NCBI GenBank assembly: GCA_012861695.1
Contig: JAAOOA010000130.1
Location: forward strand, 757,351-821,350
Source: Trematomus loennbergii
Lineage: Eukaryota; Chordata; Actinopteri; Perciformes; Nototheniidae
DNA length: 64,000 nucleotides
Direction: 5' to 3'
In this document: piece by piece, positions 63,291 through 64,000 of the stretch
Position numbering within the stretch: position 1 is the first letter of the stretch
Layout of the letters: every line of letters starts with the position of its first letter
Made by a program: the position numbers and the translations under genes
Notes under the pieces: model-generated
The model's database searches: none
What the model was told of the DNA's origin: nothing
The model's input: only the letters and a program-made list of their open reading frames with translations

Positions 63291-64000
63291 CTCTTTAAGA
63301 AATAAGTTATTTCATTGTAATCTCTAAAAACACCAAAGCCTCTGTAGATGCAGTTCTTCTCTGCGACCACACGATGGCGCTGCAGGTTTAAAGGTTGAAT
63401 GGTTTATTTTACTACCAGACTGGTACCTGTGTTTTCAGGTGAAAAATCCTCCTAAAGCTGATAAATATCTTGTATTCATTTCACTTGCGTTTTTGAATTT
63501 TTGGTGCAAAAATATTATATGATTCGTTTTGAGCTTTACCAACAAATATACTTTAATTTCTCTAAAAGTGAAAATAAAATTGTAAAATTATTAAAAAAGA
63601 CTAAATGGCTCATCATAAAATAATTAAACAGCTAAATGTAATTAAATATTTAAAAGCAGAAAGTGCTTATATTATGTAATTAACGTATATTTACGGACAT
63701 ATTATATATATTCTTTGTACCATTAAATAATGTTATTATCTCTCAATAAAATACTTTAAAATCGAAATAATCCTGAAGCCTAGATATTCAAAAGTTCATC
63801 AGAAAATGACAATAGTTTACATAAATTAAAAAGTCGTGTTTTTTTTTGTATAAATATTCGTTTTCATTTATTAGACTGTCACTCAGTTTTCAGATGTATA
63901 AATATAAAGTTTAACATTTTCACAACAAACAAACAAAAGCACGTACAGACGGCAACATTAAATACATAATTAACACTTTCATTGGAACAAATCAGCTCTT
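63291..64000. other. AT-rich sequence, no gene seen
   Basis: No exon or transposon end recognised to the window edge. Confidence 0.5.

Overview
This is a vertebrate nuclear window, almost certainly from a teleost fish. It has split genes with GT-AG introns, many short terminal-inverted-repeat transposons and LINE 3' ends of types common in fish, long (CA)n tracts, and the gene order lsp1 - prr33 (antisense) - tnnt3, matching the LSP1-PRR33-TNNT3 neighbourhood of human 11p15.5. Nothing bacterial or plasmid-like is present.

Layout. 1-8083: LINE 3' end, hAT-derived 33-bp repeats, a 71-bp satellite, degenerate repeats and the first 57-bp array; no exon was recognised. 8084-33798: lsp1 on the plus strand. 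Twelve exons were placed; the first coding exon was not found and may lie upstream. Its introns are packed with transposons and minisatellites. 29346-32443: the long 3' exon of prr33, antisense inside the last lsp1 intron, with its codon pattern preserved but broken by nine frame changes. 33811-44040: about 10 kb of LINE, hAT and MITE remains and simple repeats without a gene. 44070-59060: tnnt3 (fast skeletal troponin T), with a candidate promoter and 5' UTR exon, and coding exons that join in phase to 294 codons. It includes a mutually exclusive pair of 41-nt exons. 59060-64000: degenerate repeats, another 57-bp array split by a hAT element with a perfect 8-bp target duplication, and AT-rich sequence.

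Functions. LSP1 is an F-actin-binding, caldesmon-like protein. PRR33 is a proline-rich protein of unsettled function. Troponin T anchors the troponin complex to tropomyosin on fast-muscle thin filaments. I see no sign of an operon-like functional unit; the link is conserved synteny.

The most unusual feature is the behaviour of the repeats. Several minisatellites look like tandem amplifications of the terminal or subterminal segment of a DNA transposon: 57-bp arrays from one MITE end, a 37-bp array from a second MITE, and 33-bp and 37-bp arrays from hAT-like elements. The 57-bp arrays occur in both orientations within one lsp1 intron, carry a six-monomer higher-order repeat, stop 38 nt before an exon and reappear beyond tnnt3. 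No new protein-coding system was found.
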